The notes: generated by a model not told the origin, from the letters alone. DNA of 64,000 nt from Allobosea sp. Tri-44 (GCF_004123845.1 NZ_NBDP01000003.1:682001-746000), one strand, 5' to 3'; shown: positions 8,790 through 18,033, counted from the first letter of the stretch. Numbers and translations: made by a program.

Positions 8790-10040
8790 CTACGGCTTGC
8801 ATTCCGGATTGGTCCGTGATGGTAGCCCCACCGCCTTGAAGGCTTCGGCAGACAGTCCCATCGTCTTCGAGACATTCGGGACGGTGCGGACGAATTTATT
8901 GGTGAGCTCGCCGTTCGGTGTCTCGACGACCTCGGTGATGAAGGTTGTCGCGATCGCCTGCCGGTCGTCGTCGAGCTTGATCGGGCCGTTCGGGGCATCG
9001 AGCTCGACCTTGGCGAGCTCGGCCCGAAGCTTGGCGCCGCCGTCGGAGAGGTCGGCATTGACCTTTTCCAGACCCGTCGCCATCCCGGTGAAGGCATTGT
9101 AGTAATTGGTTGCGAACAGCGACGGGCTCGCGAAGCGCTTGTCCGCCGGGAAGGCGTCCTGGTAGGCCTTGACCCACGCCTTCCACTTCGGATCGTCCCA
9201 GGCATCCGCGACGCCGCCCGAGGAGGGCGTGCCGACGAGCAGGCGCTTGGCATTGCCGCGCGAGGACAGCACGGTCTGGTCGACCATGATCGAGCCGCCG
9301 ACGAACTTCGCCTTGCCGCCAGTCTGGCCATACTGGTTGAGGAAGTTCACGGAGTCGCCGCCACCGAGCGCCAGGAAGACGGCGTCGACGTCATCGGGGA
9401 TGTTGGCGATGACCGAGCCGAAATCCTTGGTTCCGAGCGGCACCCATTGGCGCTGCACGATCTGGCCGCCGGCCTTGCAGTAGCCGAGCGCGAAGCCGAA
9501 GACCTGTGTGTAGGGGAAGGAGTAGTCTTCGCCGATCACGGCGAGCTTCTTGTAGCCCTTGTCCTTGAAGACGTAGTCGCCGAGACCGGCCATCCACATC
9601 GCGCCGTTGCTGTTGAAGCGGAAATAGTTCGGCGACGGGTTGACGTAGGTGGTCTCGAGCGCGCCGGACGACGCATCGACCACAGTGACGTTGGGCACCG
9701 TCTTCGAGTAGTCGCGCATCGCAATGCCCTCGGAGCCCGAGAGCGGGCCGAGGATGAGCTGAACCTTGTCCTGCTCGACGAGCTTGCGCGCTGCCCGCAG
9801 TGCCGAGTCCGGGCTGGCGTCGGTCGCCGCGATGATGAACTCGACCTCGCGGCCGGCGATCTTGCCGCCACGTTGCTTCAGCGCGATCTGCGCGCCGCGG
9901 ACGCCGTCTTCGCCGCCCGAGGTCAGCGCGCCCGAAAGCGTCGCCATCACGCCGATCTTGAGTTTTTCTTGAGCCTGGCCGGTGCCCCCGGCCGCTATCA
10001 AAGCGCAGACCGCAACGGCGGCCATTAATGCCTTCCGCAT
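8790..10040 (-). CDS. ABC transporter periplasmic substrate-binding protein (LivK/HAAT family)
   Basis: A 416-aa secreted protein. Residues 1-23 form a classical signal peptide (MRKALMAAVAVCALIAAGG, cleaved after AQA), followed by KLKIGVMATLSGALTSGG, the typical first strand of type-I periplasmic binding proteins of the Leu/Ile/Val class. The middle contains a GPLSGSEGIAMRDY segment that matches the ligand-cleft region of the family. ATG 10040 is preceded by a GGGAGG ribosome site. It heads the importer operon (AraC, livH, livM, livG and the fused ATPase follow on the same strand). The ligand cannot be told from sequence; aromatic or amide compounds are as likely as branched-chain amino acids. 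Confidence 0.92.
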   Translation of the reverse strand: MRKALMAAVAVCALIAAGGTGQAQEKLKIGVMATLSGALTSGGEDGVRGAQIALKQRGGKIAGREVEFIIAATDASPDSALRAARKLVEQDKVQLILGPLSGSEGIAMRDYSKTVPNVTVVDASSGALETTYVNPSPNYFRFNSNGAMWMAGLGDYVFKDKGYKKLAVIGEDYSFPYTQVFGFALGYCKAGGQIVQRQWVPLGTKDFGSVIANIPDDVDAVFLALGGGDSVNFLNQYGQTGGKAKFVGGSIMVDQTVLSSRGNAKRLLVGTPSSGGVADAWDDPKWKAWVKAYQDAFPADKRFASPSLFATNYYNAFTGMATGLEKVNADLSDGGAKLRAELAKVELDAPNGPIKLDDDRQAIATTFITEVVETPNGELTNKFVRTVPNVSKTMGLSAEAFKAVGLPSRTNPECKP

Positions 10041-10274
10041 TGCATTTACCTCCCTGCGTGGCCGGCCGCGCCGAAGGTGTCCAACGGCGGAGCCGATGGC
10101 GGACTTTTTATCCCGCTCTAAATCTAGGCTAGCACAGGCCGGTCTACTGCCAAGGTCGTAGATATTGCCGAGGGTCTGCTTTTCGCTGCCGAAAGGTCCC
10201 GGGTGGGAGGTGTCGAACGTCAGCTATCGGTATCGAGCGGCCGGCCCTGGGGCTACTGGGGCGCACTGCGCCTC

Positions 10275-11492
10275 TCATCTACGCGATTGGTAGACGAACC
10301 GTTCGATGGCAAGGGCGAACGCCCCGAAGGCGATCAACTGACCGGCGACGAGAACGAAGGGCCAGGTGAAGCTTCCGGTCTTGCTGGCGAGCATGGCGAA
10401 CACCAACGGTCCGCAGATCGAGCCGATGAAGCCGAACATGCTGGCGCTCGACGTCACATCACCAATGCTCGCGAGCGGTGAAACCCTGGCGAGCTCGGCC
10501 ATATGGACCCCGTTCCATCCCATCGATGTCGCCCCGACAAGCGCCATGCAGCCATAGACCAGCCAGGGGCTTGCTGTGGCGGACCACACCAGCAGCAGGA
10601 TTGCGCCGCCAGCGGCCAGCGCCAGAACGGACAGAAGCAGAAGGCCCGATCCCAACCGGTCTGCCAGCCATCCGAAGACGATGCGCGCGACCGTGCTCGT
10701 CGCAAGCAGCACCGACATGTAGAGCCCGGCCTGGGCCAGGCTCGCGCCATGTTGGATGACCATGTAGGTCGCGGTGAAGGCCGTAATGCAGGCCTGTGTG
10801 ATCGAGAACGAAACGCCGATAGCGGTGAGCATCGGCAGGCCCGGATGGGCGTTGATGATGCGGGCCGCTCTCGTCAGCGATGAAGGCGACAGGAACAGGC
10901 GGGGCCAGCCCTTGTTCCGCGGGCCCCGTTCCGCATCGAGCCGCGGCTGAAGGGCTTGGACCAGCACGGTGCAGGCAAGCACGATGGCGATGACGGCCGA
11001 AACCGCGCCGGTGAAGCCGAATGCCAGGACCAAGGGCGCGACTGTAGTGCCGGCAATCGCCCCGCCGAGCGGCACGCCCGCCTGCTTGATCGAGAAGATC
11101 AGCGTACGATGTCCGGTCGGCGCGGTGCGCATCAGGACCTGACTGCCGGCGGGCGTATTGGGCGCCAGCCCCAGACCCACGAGCAGCGCTCCGGCGAGCC
11201 CGAGCGAAATGGCCGGCTGCGACAGGAGCGCCAGGCCTGCGGCGACAAAGATCAGACCAAGCTGCAAAGTGCGAATGGGGCCGTGATGATCGAGCATCGG
11301 GCCGCCGCATGCCAGAAACCAGCAGATACCGACCGAGACGACGGCCGAGACATAGCCGATGTTTTCAGGCGCCAGACCCCAGCGCAGCGTCAGGATCGGC
11401 CCAAGCAGCGGGATCGCGGCCGCGGCGAACGAGCTCACGACTTGCACGAGGAGAGTCGCGCTCAGGGCGCTCCCCCACAATGGCAGCTTCAA
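10275..11492 (-). CDS. MFS transporter
   Basis: A 405-aa polytopic membrane protein with about 12 hydrophobic segments in two halves separated by a central hydrophilic stretch (RLDAERGPRNKGW), the layout of the major facilitator superfamily. The loop after the second helix reads GGPMLDHHGPIRTLQ, a degenerate form of the family's motif A, and the second half repeats it as GWLADRLGSG. The best start is TTG 11492, with a G-rich GGGGGACC site upstream; the first downstream ATG would remove much of the first half. Substrate is unknown. It is a single gene, with no transporter partner or regulator beside it. Confidence 0.85.
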   Translation of the reverse strand: MKLPLWGSALSATLLVQVVSSFAAAAIPLLGPILTLRWGLAPENIGYVSAVVSVGICWFLACGGPMLDHHGPIRTLQLGLIFVAAGLALLSQPAISLGLAGALLVGLGLAPNTPAGSQVLMRTAPTGHRTLIFSIKQAGVPLGGAIAGTTVAPLVLAFGFTGAVSAVIAIVLACTVLVQALQPRLDAERGPRNKGWPRLFLSPSSLTRAARIINAHPGLPMLTAIGVSFSITQACITAFTATYMVIQHGASLAQAGLYMSVLLATSTVARIVFGWLADRLGSGLLLLSVLALAAGGAILLLVWSATASPWLVYGCMALVGATSMGWNGVHMAELARVSPLASIGDVTSSASMFGFIGSICGPLVFAMLASKTGSFTWPFVLVAGQLIAFGAFALAIERFVYQSRR

Positions 11493-11726
11493 ACCAGGTC
11501 CCCCGGCCTCATCGATGCGGGCTTATCTCCTCCGGCATCCGAACAGGCGCGCCGGAGGGTTGCGGCGTTGGATTGGTCTTCCGGCAATGCAGGAGACCAG
11601 TCGAGGCCGGTGATGGGCGGACGGGCCTGCACCAGATGCATGCGGCGGCTGATACCGCTGCCGTACGATCCTGTTTGGACCGACTTCGAGCGGCGGGCTG
11701 CGCCGTAAGCCCCGACCCCTTCGCCG

Positions 11727-12404
11727 CTACTTTGCGGCCCGCGCCGTCGCCTCCAGTCCCATCTGCCAGAAATCGGCTTCCAGCCTTGAGGCCTGGCCGA
11801 ACAGGGCCGCGAGCTCGCTGAAGCGCGCTTCGGTCATGGCGCGGGCGGCGAGGGCGTCGAGATGGTGGCGGGCGTCGCGGGCGACCTGCTGATAAGGCTC
11901 GCCGGCATATTCGCCGATCCAGTCGCGATAGGGGTGGGGCGCGAGCGCTGGCCCCAGCCCGGCGGCGAGGCGGGCACCGATCTCGGCATAGCCGATGACG
12001 CAAGGCGCGAGCGCCACGTGAAGATCGAGCAGGTCGCCGGCCTGCCCGCAATCGAGCACGAAGCGGGTATAGGCGACCGTCGCCTGGTGCTCGGGCGCGG
12101 CTTCCAGATCAGCGGGTGACAGGCCCCAGCGCTCGCAGAGCCGGACATGCAAATCCATTTCGAGGTCGAGGATCGCCGAGAGCCCGGCCTTGGCGGCACG
12201 CATGTCGGCGAGGTTGCGGCTCTTATAGGTCGCCAGCGCATAGGCGCGGGCGAACTGGATCAGGAAGAGATAGTCCTGGACGAGGTAGGTCTGGAACGCG
12301 GCCTCCGGCAGCGAGCCGTCGCCCATCTGCCGGACGAAGTCGTGCTCGACATAGGATGTCCAGTCGGCCGTGGCAGCGGTTTTCAATCTGTCGAAGATGT
12401 CCAC
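11727..12404 (-). CDS. tenA: TenA-family protein (thiaminase II / aminopyrimidine aminohydrolase)
   Basis: A 225-aa cytoplasmic protein of the TenA family. TenA hydrolyses aminopyrimidine breakdown products of thiamine for salvage. Counting from GTG 12404, the residues expected in the active site fall at the family positions: Asp44 in LVQDYLFL, Cys135 in ALAPCVIGY, and a late Glu (about 209) in ASRLEADFW, so it belongs to the Cys-containing class. The open frame extends upstream to 12521, but GTG 12404 has an AAGGA site and gives the family length. No thiamine pyrophosphate riboswitch was recognised upstream, and no other thi genes are nearby, so the salvage role is inferred from family alone. 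Confidence 0.87.
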   Translation of the reverse strand: MDIFDRLKTAATADWTSYVEHDFVRQMGDGSLPEAAFQTYLVQDYLFLIQFARAYALATYKSRNLADMRAAKAGLSAILDLEMDLHVRLCERWGLSPADLEAAPEHQATVAYTRFVLDCGQAGDLLDLHVALAPCVIGYAEIGARLAAGLGPALAPHPYRDWIGEYAGEPYQQVARDARHHLDALAARAMTEARFSELAALFGQASRLEADFWQMGLEATARAAK

Positions 12405-12565
12405 GACCTGGGTTTCCTTGGGGACGGGATTCGCGCGGCAGTCATAGCGCAACCGGCGGCGGGCCGCGCGCGACAACTGACGCAGGTTTGATCCGTCATG
12501 ACGGCGACAGGCGGCCGGCATCGGGTTAACCTTGCCCTTGTTCAGACAGCCAGGAGGGTTTGGCG

Positions 12566-12955
12566 ATGGTCAATTCCGTGATCGGCCGACGCAGCTTCAT
12601 CTGCAGTGTGTTGGCTTCCGGGTTCGCTGCGCCTGCGTTGGCGCATCATGGCTGGGGCTGGGCGGTCGACGAGCAGAGCGAGCTCAAGGGCACGATCCGC
12701 TCGATCTCAATGGCGCCGCCGCATCCGACGCTGCAGGTCGCCGCGGCGGACGGTGTCGTCTGGCAGATCGATCTCGGTAATCCGAACCAGACGGCGCGGG
12801 CCAATTTCACCGCCGAGACGGCCAAGCCGGGCGACGCCATCACCGTGCTTGGTAACCGCCATCAGGATGCCAGCAAGAAGCAGATGAAGGCTGTGCGCAT
12901 CACCATCGGCGGCAAGAACTACGATATGTATCCGGAGCGGATCAAAACGAACTGA
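12566..12955 (+). CDS. DUF6152-family secreted protein
   Basis: A 129-aa protein with a twin-arginine-like N-terminus (IGRRSFICSVLASGFAAPAL) ending in ALAHHGWGW, so it is probably exported through Tat. The mature part is a small beta-rich domain: ELKGTIRSISMAPPHPTLQV, then GVVWQIDLGNP and GDAITVLGNRH, which fits the DUF6152 family. ATG 12566 has an AGGAGG ribosome site 8 bases upstream; an alternative TTG at 12560 lies too close to it. The next gene, a four-helix membrane protein, follows after 5 bases, and the two families are commonly paired. The His-His-Gly sequence after the cleavage site could bind metal; function is unknown. Confidence 0.82.
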   Translation: MVNSVIGRRSFICSVLASGFAAPALAHHGWGWAVDEQSELKGTIRSISMAPPHPTLQVAAADGVVWQIDLGNPNQTARANFTAETAKPGDAITVLGNRHQDASKKQMKAVRITIGGKNYDMYPERIKTN

Positions 12956-12960
12956 GCGCC

Positions 12961-13428
12961 GTGTCTGCGCTTCTCGACTGGCTCGGCAACTGGCCGGGCG
13001 CGGTGCTGCTGCAGCGCTCCGGCACGGCCTATCTCTTCGTCAACGCCGCGCACATTCTCGGCATCGGCCTGCTGCTCGGGGCGATCCTGCCGCTCGACCT
13101 CAGGCTGGCCGGGGTGCTGCGTGCCTCTGCGCTGCCGCTAATCGGGCCGGTCCTGATCAGGACGGCCGCCTGCGGGTTCGTGCTCGCGCTCACGACCGGC
13201 CTCTGGCTGTTCACGGTGAAGCCGGGCGAGTATCTGGGGAACACTGCCTTTCTCATCAAGCTCGGCCTGCTCGCCCTGGCGCTAGGCAATATCGCGCTCC
13301 AGCATCGCGGTTTGAAGCCGGCGCTGGCGGGCGGCGGGATCGGCCTGAAGGTGCGCCTGCTCGCCGCCCTGTCGGCCGCGCTCTGGCTTTGCGTGCTGGT
13401 CGCCGGGCGCTGGATCGGGTTTCTGTGA
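12961..13428 (+). CDS. DUF6644-like small integral membrane protein
   Basis: A 155-aa protein starting at GTG 12961, 5 bases after the DUF6152 gene. It has four hydrophobic helices (around residues 22-45, 55-82, 92-112 and 130-152), with a conserved-looking His in AAHILGIGLLLGAILPLD in the first and a positively charged Arg/Lys between helices. This matches the DUF6644 layout, which resembles heme-binding or copper-associated four-helix membrane proteins, but that resemblance is not proof. With the exported partner upstream it probably forms a two-gene unit, perhaps a membrane subunit plus a periplasmic protein. Function is unknown. Confidence 0.78.
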   Translation: MSALLDWLGNWPGAVLLQRSGTAYLFVNAAHILGIGLLLGAILPLDLRLAGVLRASALPLIGPVLIRTAACGFVLALTTGLWLFTVKPGEYLGNTAFLIKLGLLALALGNIALQHRGLKPALAGGGIGLKVRLLAALSAALWLCVLVAGRWIGFL

Positions 13429-13665
13429 CGGCTTTCAGACCACGAGCGCCGTCATCGCGTCGTTGATCCACCACCATTGTAGCGCTGGCCGGTCATGGCA
13501 GCGTCGTAGCGTTTCCGTCTGGTGGAGGGTCAAGCGCCTCAGCCGGCGGATTCGCTCAAATGAGCCGAATAGCGAAAAGGGACGCGAAACCCTGTGCGGT
13601 GAAAGCTGTGCGTCGCCGGTGATGCGTCAAAGCGAAATTAGTGTGTCGCGGCCATCTTCCTGCGC

Positions 13666-14892
13666 GTGCACGCCCCACGCCACGATCCGATCTCCAGGCA
13701 CGCCGAACCGGCGAGCGAAGCGTCGAGCGGCGCGGCGCCGGCGCGTGGTTTCGATGGCCTTGGTTTCGAACCTACGCTGGAACGCGAGTATCGGCAGCAC
13801 ATGCGCACCGGACAGCGCAGCAGCACGCTCGTCTGCCTGATCACGGCGCTTGGCATCTGGTTGACCTTCATCGGGCTCGACCTGACGCGGCTCGACAACA
13901 TCACCATGATCGCAACCGGCGATGGTTTGGTCGAGCTTGCCATCGCGCTTCGGCTGGGGACGCTCGCCGTGATCCTGCGGCTGGTCTGGATCGTGCGCCG
14001 CAACCGGCACGCACGCTCCTATCACCACCTCACCATGCTGGCGCTGACGTTGATCGGTGTGACCTGCGCCTTCATCGCCAACATGTACAAATTGCGTGGC
14101 CTGCCGCAGGCGGACATCGCCCAGCTCGTGATCATCGCCGCCGTGTTCCTTCCAGTCGGGCTGACCTTCTTCCAAAGCCTTGGCGTCGCCTTGCTGATCG
14201 CCGTATTCACCACCGCGCTCGGCTTCGTCATGCTCGAGCCGGCGCAGTTGGCCGAACATGGCCGGCTGTCGATCCTGCTGTTCTTCGCCGTCTTCGTCAG
14301 CGCGGTCGGCGCCTGGCTGCGAGAACGGGCCGAGCGCGACCAGTTCCTGCTGCGCCGCATGCTGCACAGCCGGGCGATGTCGGATGCTCTGACCGGAATC
14401 GCCAACCGTCGCGGCTTCGAGGAGCATGTCGCCATGGTGCTCCTGCAGGCGCGGCGCGACCGCGTACCGGTCGTCTTCGCTGTGCTCGATGTCGACCATT
14501 TCAAGCGCTACAACGACCGTTACGGCCATCAGGCCGGCGACATCGCGCTGGCGCTGATCGCCCGCGCCGTCGATGGCACGCTGCGCCGACCGATGGATAT
14601 GGTCGGCCGGCTGGGCGGCGAGGAATTCGGCCTATTCCTCTACGACACCACGCCGGAGAAGGCGCAGGAGCGGCTGGAGCAGGTGGCGCAGGCGATCGCC
14701 GACCTCAGGATCGAGCACGCGGCCTCGCCGACTGCGCAATACATCACCGTCAGCATGGGGGCCGTCGGCTTCGACGGGAAGGAGACGGCCGTCGATCTCT
14801 ATCGGCGTGCCGACGCGGCGCTCTATGCCGGGAAGGCCTCGGGCCGGAACCGGGTCGAGTTGGGAGAGAGCGGCGAGCGCCTGGCGGGCTAG
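13666..14892 (+). CDS. Membrane-anchored diguanylate cyclase (GGDEF)
   Basis: A 408-aa protein that makes cyclic di-GMP from two GTP. About six N-terminal hydrophobic helices (residues 48-220) anchor it, followed by a short coiled linker (ERAERDQFLLRRMLHSR) and a C-terminal GGDEF domain starting SDALTGIANRRGFEEHV. The active-site motif is intact, GGEEF at 317-321, and the inhibitory site RxxD lies at 308-311 exactly five residues upstream, so product inhibition is likely. The metal-binding Asp is in VLDVDHFKRYND. The membrane part has no recognised sensor fold. GTG 13666 is the chosen start; ATG 13801 is an alternative that would cut the N-terminus but keep all helices. Confidence 0.9.
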   Translation: MHAPRHDPISRHAEPASEASSGAAPARGFDGLGFEPTLEREYRQHMRTGQRSSTLVCLITALGIWLTFIGLDLTRLDNITMIATGDGLVELAIALRLGTLAVILRLVWIVRRNRHARSYHHLTMLALTLIGVTCAFIANMYKLRGLPQADIAQLVIIAAVFLPVGLTFFQSLGVALLIAVFTTALGFVMLEPAQLAEHGRLSILLFFAVFVSAVGAWLRERAERDQFLLRRMLHSRAMSDALTGIANRRGFEEHVAMVLLQARRDRVPVVFAVLDVDHFKRYNDRYGHQAGDIALALIARAVDGTLRRPMDMVGRLGGEEFGLFLYDTTPEKAQERLEQVAQAIADLRIEHAASPTAQYITVSMGAVGFDGKETAVDLYRRADAALYAGKASGRNRVELGESGERLAG

Positions 14893-15006
14893 AGCCCGTT
14901 CCGATCAGCTTGCACAGCAAGCTGATCGGAAAAACGGTCTCTATCCAAAAAGTGAGAGACGGATTCACCGATCAGGCTGGTTCAGCCTGATCGGATCCGG
15001 CTCTAG
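14889..15006. repeat. Composite intergenic palindrome with three nested hairpins
   Basis: Outer arms CTAGAGCC (14889-14896) and GGCTCTAG (14999-15006) enclose three stem-loops: a perfect 14-bp stem (arms 14899-14912 and 14918-14931), a 6-bp GTCTCT/AGAGAC stem, and a perfect 11-bp stem (arms 14968-14978 and 14984-14994). The first and third stems share the sequence CCGATCAG, so the whole looks like two copies of one palindrome inside a larger one. It overlaps the stop codon of the diguanylate cyclase gene. No T-tract follows, so it is a mosaic repeat rather than a plain terminator. Confidence 0.85.
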
Positions 15007-15064
15007 CCGCGCCCATCGCCGAGCTGCTATGCGGCGTTCCTCCTGCCGCGATGAGAGAATTCCC

Positions 15065-16033
15065 ATGTCCGAACCCGTTTCCATCGGCCTGATCGGCGCC
15101 GGCATCATGGGCGAACGCATGCTGCGCGCGATCCTGGCGCAGGCGCCCGAGCTCGTGCGTGCCGCCGGGATCTGGGACCCGTCGGCCGAGGCGATGGCCC
15201 GGATCGCACAGGAGCTGCCGCAGGTCGCGCGCCTGGCCGATGCGGCATCGGCGATAGCGGCGAGCGATTGCGTCTACATCGCCTCGCCGCCGGCCTCCCA
15301 TCTCGGCCATGCGCGCGCCGCGCTCGCGGCCGGCAGAACCGTATTCTGTGAAAAGCCGCTCGCAATCGACGTCGCCGATTCCCGCGCTTTCATCGCCGAA
15401 GCGGGAGCGCGGGGCGCGGTCAACTTCCCCTTCGCTTCGTCGCCTGCGATTGCGCAACTGCAGGACTGGATCGAGGCCGGAGCTGTCGGCGGCAACAGGC
15501 GGATCTCGATCGAGGTCGCCTTCGCGACCTGGCCACGCTCCTGGCAGGCCGATGCGGCCGGCTGGCTCGACCGGCGCGAGCAGGGCGGCTTCACCCGCGA
15601 GGTCGTCTCGCATTTCCTCTTCCTGAGCCGCCGGCTCGGCGGGGCGCTGCATGGGCTTAAGGCGAGCGCGTCCTTCCCGGAAGCAGGCAAGTCGGAGCGC
15701 CGGATCGAGGCGCGATTGATGGCCGGCGACATCCCCGTGGCCCTCATCGGCAGTGTCGGCACGACCCAGAAGGACGATCACAACATCTGGACGCTGGAAG
15801 GCGAGGGTGGTGCCGTCAGGCTCTGCGACTGGTCGCTGGCTGAGCAGCGCCAGCCGGACGGGTCCTGGCAGCGCGCTCCGGGTGCGTTGACGCAGCTCGA
15901 GGCACGGCCGGTCGCGTTGAAGCGGCAGCTTGAAGGCGTGGCGAAGCTGGCGCGTGGAGAGGTGCATCAGCTGGCGACGCTGGAAGAGGCGCTCAACGTG
16001 CAGGAGATCGTCGAGGGGGTCCTGACGAGCTGA
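15065..16033 (+). CDS. Gfo/Idh/MocA-family oxidoreductase
   Basis: A 322-aa NAD(P)-dependent oxidoreductase. The N-terminal Rossmann fold begins IGLIGAGIMGERML, followed by YIASPPASHLGHA and the family motif CEKPL (EKP, at about residue 101), which positions the nicotinamide and the catalytic Lys. The C-terminal half contains GGFTREVVSHFLFLSRRLG, the substrate-binding sheet region with the His expected in the active site. Length is slightly shorter than the usual 330-390 aa. ATG 15065 is in a family-typical position; the open reading frame upstream belongs to the repeat region. No sugar or inositol genes flank it, so the substrate is unknown. Confidence 0.87.
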   Translation: MSEPVSIGLIGAGIMGERMLRAILAQAPELVRAAGIWDPSAEAMARIAQELPQVARLADAASAIAASDCVYIASPPASHLGHARAALAAGRTVFCEKPLAIDVADSRAFIAEAGARGAVNFPFASSPAIAQLQDWIEAGAVGGNRRISIEVAFATWPRSWQADAAGWLDRREQGGFTREVVSHFLFLSRRLGGALHGLKASASFPEAGKSERRIEARLMAGDIPVALIGSVGTTQKDDHNIWTLEGEGGAVRLCDWSLAEQRQPDGSWQRAPGALTQLEARPVALKRQLEGVAKLARGEVHQLATLEEALNVQEIVEGVLTS

Positions 16034-16153
16034 CATCTCCTGAGTGGCGCGGCTCCTTGTCGTTCAACCAATCCGTCTGAACGCAAGGCGCGCTGCCTTC
16101 ATTGAGGCGACATGCCAGGAGGGCTATGATCGGCGGGCTCAGGAGGCCTGCCG

Positions 16154-16720
16154 ATGCGCCATGCCTTCCTCACCGACACCCAGATCGACGCCCGCGCCTT
16201 GGCGCATCGGCGCGGACTCGGCTTTGCCGACGATCAGGCCGTCGATGCCATGACGCTGCTGGCCAGGCTCAAGGCGCGCTACCCGGAGTTTTCCTATGAG
16301 CAGGTGCCCGATGGTTCGCTCGGCGAGGCCGAGGCGCAGTGGGATTCGCAAGCCAAGCGCTTGTTGATTCCGGAAAGCGTGTTCCAGGCGGCAAATCGCG
16401 GCGAGGGCAGGGCGCTGATGACGGTGGCGCACGAGGTCGGCCACGCGCTGCTCGGCCATGACGGCAATCTCAACCGCGCGCCGGCCGGTGGGCGGGCCGA
16501 GCGGGTCTCGGCGAAGCTGCGGTCGATGGAATACCAGGCGCGGCGCTATGCGGCCGCGTTCCTGATTCCGGATACGCCGGCCGTGCGCCAGCTCGATGCG
16601 ACCGCGCTGAGCGAACGTTATCGGGTCAGCATGAGCGCGGCGATCGTGCGTCATAGCGAGTTGCGCTCCGGCGAGAGTGCGCGGGCCCTGCCTTTGCGAC
16701 AGGCCAGCCTCGATCTCTAG
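16154..16720 (+). CDS. ImmA/IrrE-family zinc metallopeptidase
   Basis: A 188-aa protein with the zinc-binding HEVGH at 93-97 and, about 30 residues on, an E-Y-Q-A-R-R-Y-A-A-A-F-L-I-P stretch that supplies the third ligand, the arrangement of ImmA/IrrE (gluzincin-like) peptidases. Such enzymes cut repressor partners of mobile elements or stress regulons. Here there is no Xre-type repressor gene next to it, and no helix-turn-helix in the N-terminal part, so it is a stand-alone member. AGGAGG lies 7 bases before ATG 16154. The protein's partner or substrate, and whether it is a stress sensor, cannot be told. Confidence 0.85.
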   Translation: MRHAFLTDTQIDARALAHRRGLGFADDQAVDAMTLLARLKARYPEFSYEQVPDGSLGEAEAQWDSQAKRLLIPESVFQAANRGEGRALMTVAHEVGHALLGHDGNLNRAPAGGRAERVSAKLRSMEYQARRYAAAFLIPDTPAVRQLDATALSERYRVSMSAAIVRHSELRSGESARALPLRQASLDL

Positions 16721-16783
16721 CCGCTTGCGGTCGGCGCGCTCGCGGGGCATGGCTCGGGCAACGTGACGATCATCGAGGCTGCC

Positions 16784-17974
16784 ATGACCATCGCCGTTCC
16801 GGGCCTGCCGCCGACACCGAAGCCCGCCGCCCGGGCACAAGGCGTCTCGCCTTTCATCGTCATGGACGTGATGAATGCGGCCGAGGCGATCGAGCGGCGC
16901 GGCGGCTCTGTCGTGCATATGGAGGTCGGGCAGCCTTCGGCGGCGACGCCGGCCAGTATCCGGGCGGCCGCGGCCCGCGCTTTGTACGATGGCCGCATTG
17001 GCTATACCCAGGCGCTCGGCATCGGCTCGCTCAGGGCCCGGATCGCTCGGCACTATCGCGACACTTACGGCGTCGAGGTCCCGGCCGAGCGCGTCGTCGT
17101 CACGACCGGCTCATCCGGCGGCTTCATCCTGAGCTTTCTCGCCTGTTTCGAGCCGGGCGCGCGCATCGCCATCACGGCGCCGGGCTATCCGGCCTATCGC
17201 AACATCCTGATCGCGCTTGGGCTCGAGCCGGTCGCGATCCCGGTCGGGCCGGAGACGCGCTACGCGTTGACGCCTGAGCTGATCGCCCGGGCCCATGCCG
17301 AGAAGCCGCTCGCCGGCGTGCTGACGATGAGCCCGGCCAATCCGACAGGCGTGGTGATGGCGCCCGAAGCGATCGCCGCGGTCGCGGCCGAGTGCCGGCG
17401 GCTCGGGCTCTGGTACATCTCCGACGAGATCTATCACGGCCTGACCTATGAGCGGCCAGCGACGACGGCGCTCGCCGCCGATCCGGACGCGATCATCGTC
17501 AACTCCTTCTCGAAGTACTACTGCATGACGGGCTGGCGGGTCGGCTGGCTGGTGGTGCCGGAGCGGCTGGTGCGCACGATCGAGCGGCTGCAGCAGAATT
17601 TCTCGATCTCGGTGCCGATGCTCAGTCAGGTCGCCGGCGAGGCCGCCTTCGACGCGACCATGGAATGCGAGGCGATCAAGACCGGCTACGCCGAGAACCG
17701 TGCCTATCTTCTGAAGGCGCTGCCGGAGATCGGGCTCGGCGATTTCCTCCCCGTAGACGGGGCCTTCTACATCTATCTCGACATCGGGCGATATTCGAAC
17801 GATTCCATGAGCTTCTGCCGGGATGCTCTCGAAAACGCCGGCGTCGCGATCACGCCCGGGCTCGATTTCGACGAGGGGCGCGGCGCGCGGACCGTGAGGC
17901 TTTCCTTCGCCGGGTCGTTGGCCGAATGTGAAGAGGCGGTCGCCCGCATGGGGCGCTGGCTGAAGACGCGCTAA
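16784..17974 (+). CDS. PLP-dependent class I/II aminotransferase
   Basis: A 396-aa fold-type I aminotransferase. The phosphate- and PLP-binding stretches are present: TTGSSGGFILSFLACFEPG, MSPANPTGVV, YISDEIYHGLTYE (the Asp for the pyridine nitrogen), and the Schiff-base Lys in NSFSKYYCMTGWRVGW; a terminal Arg for the substrate carboxylate is in ARTVRLSFAGSL. It resembles the aspartate/aromatic aminotransferase subgroup. I chose ATG 16784, which has GAGG 5 bases upstream; the frame could begin at GTG 16763. The amino donor and acceptor are not predictable. No pathway genes lie alongside, so a specific role is open. Confidence 0.88.
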   Translation: MTIAVPGLPPTPKPAARAQGVSPFIVMDVMNAAEAIERRGGSVVHMEVGQPSAATPASIRAAAARALYDGRIGYTQALGIGSLRARIARHYRDTYGVEVPAERVVVTTGSSGGFILSFLACFEPGARIAITAPGYPAYRNILIALGLEPVAIPVGPETRYALTPELIARAHAEKPLAGVLTMSPANPTGVVMAPEAIAAVAAECRRLGLWYISDEIYHGLTYERPATTALAADPDAIIVNSFSKYYCMTGWRVGWLVVPERLVRTIERLQQNFSISVPMLSQVAGEAAFDATMECEAIKTGYAENRAYLLKALPEIGLGDFLPVDGAFYIYLDIGRYSNDSMSFCRDALENAGVAITPGLDFDEGRGARTVRLSFAGSLAECEEAVARMGRWLKTR

Positions 17975-18033
17975 AGCGGGTGCTTGCCAAGGTGACGCGG
18001 CGGACTCAATCTGATCCGGCTTGGGGGCAGGAC

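Noticed and set aside
12405..12565. Thiamine pyrophosphate riboswitch upstream of tenA
   Set aside because: I searched the leader by eye for the conserved CUGAGA and ACCUGA-type cores and saw no convincing match.
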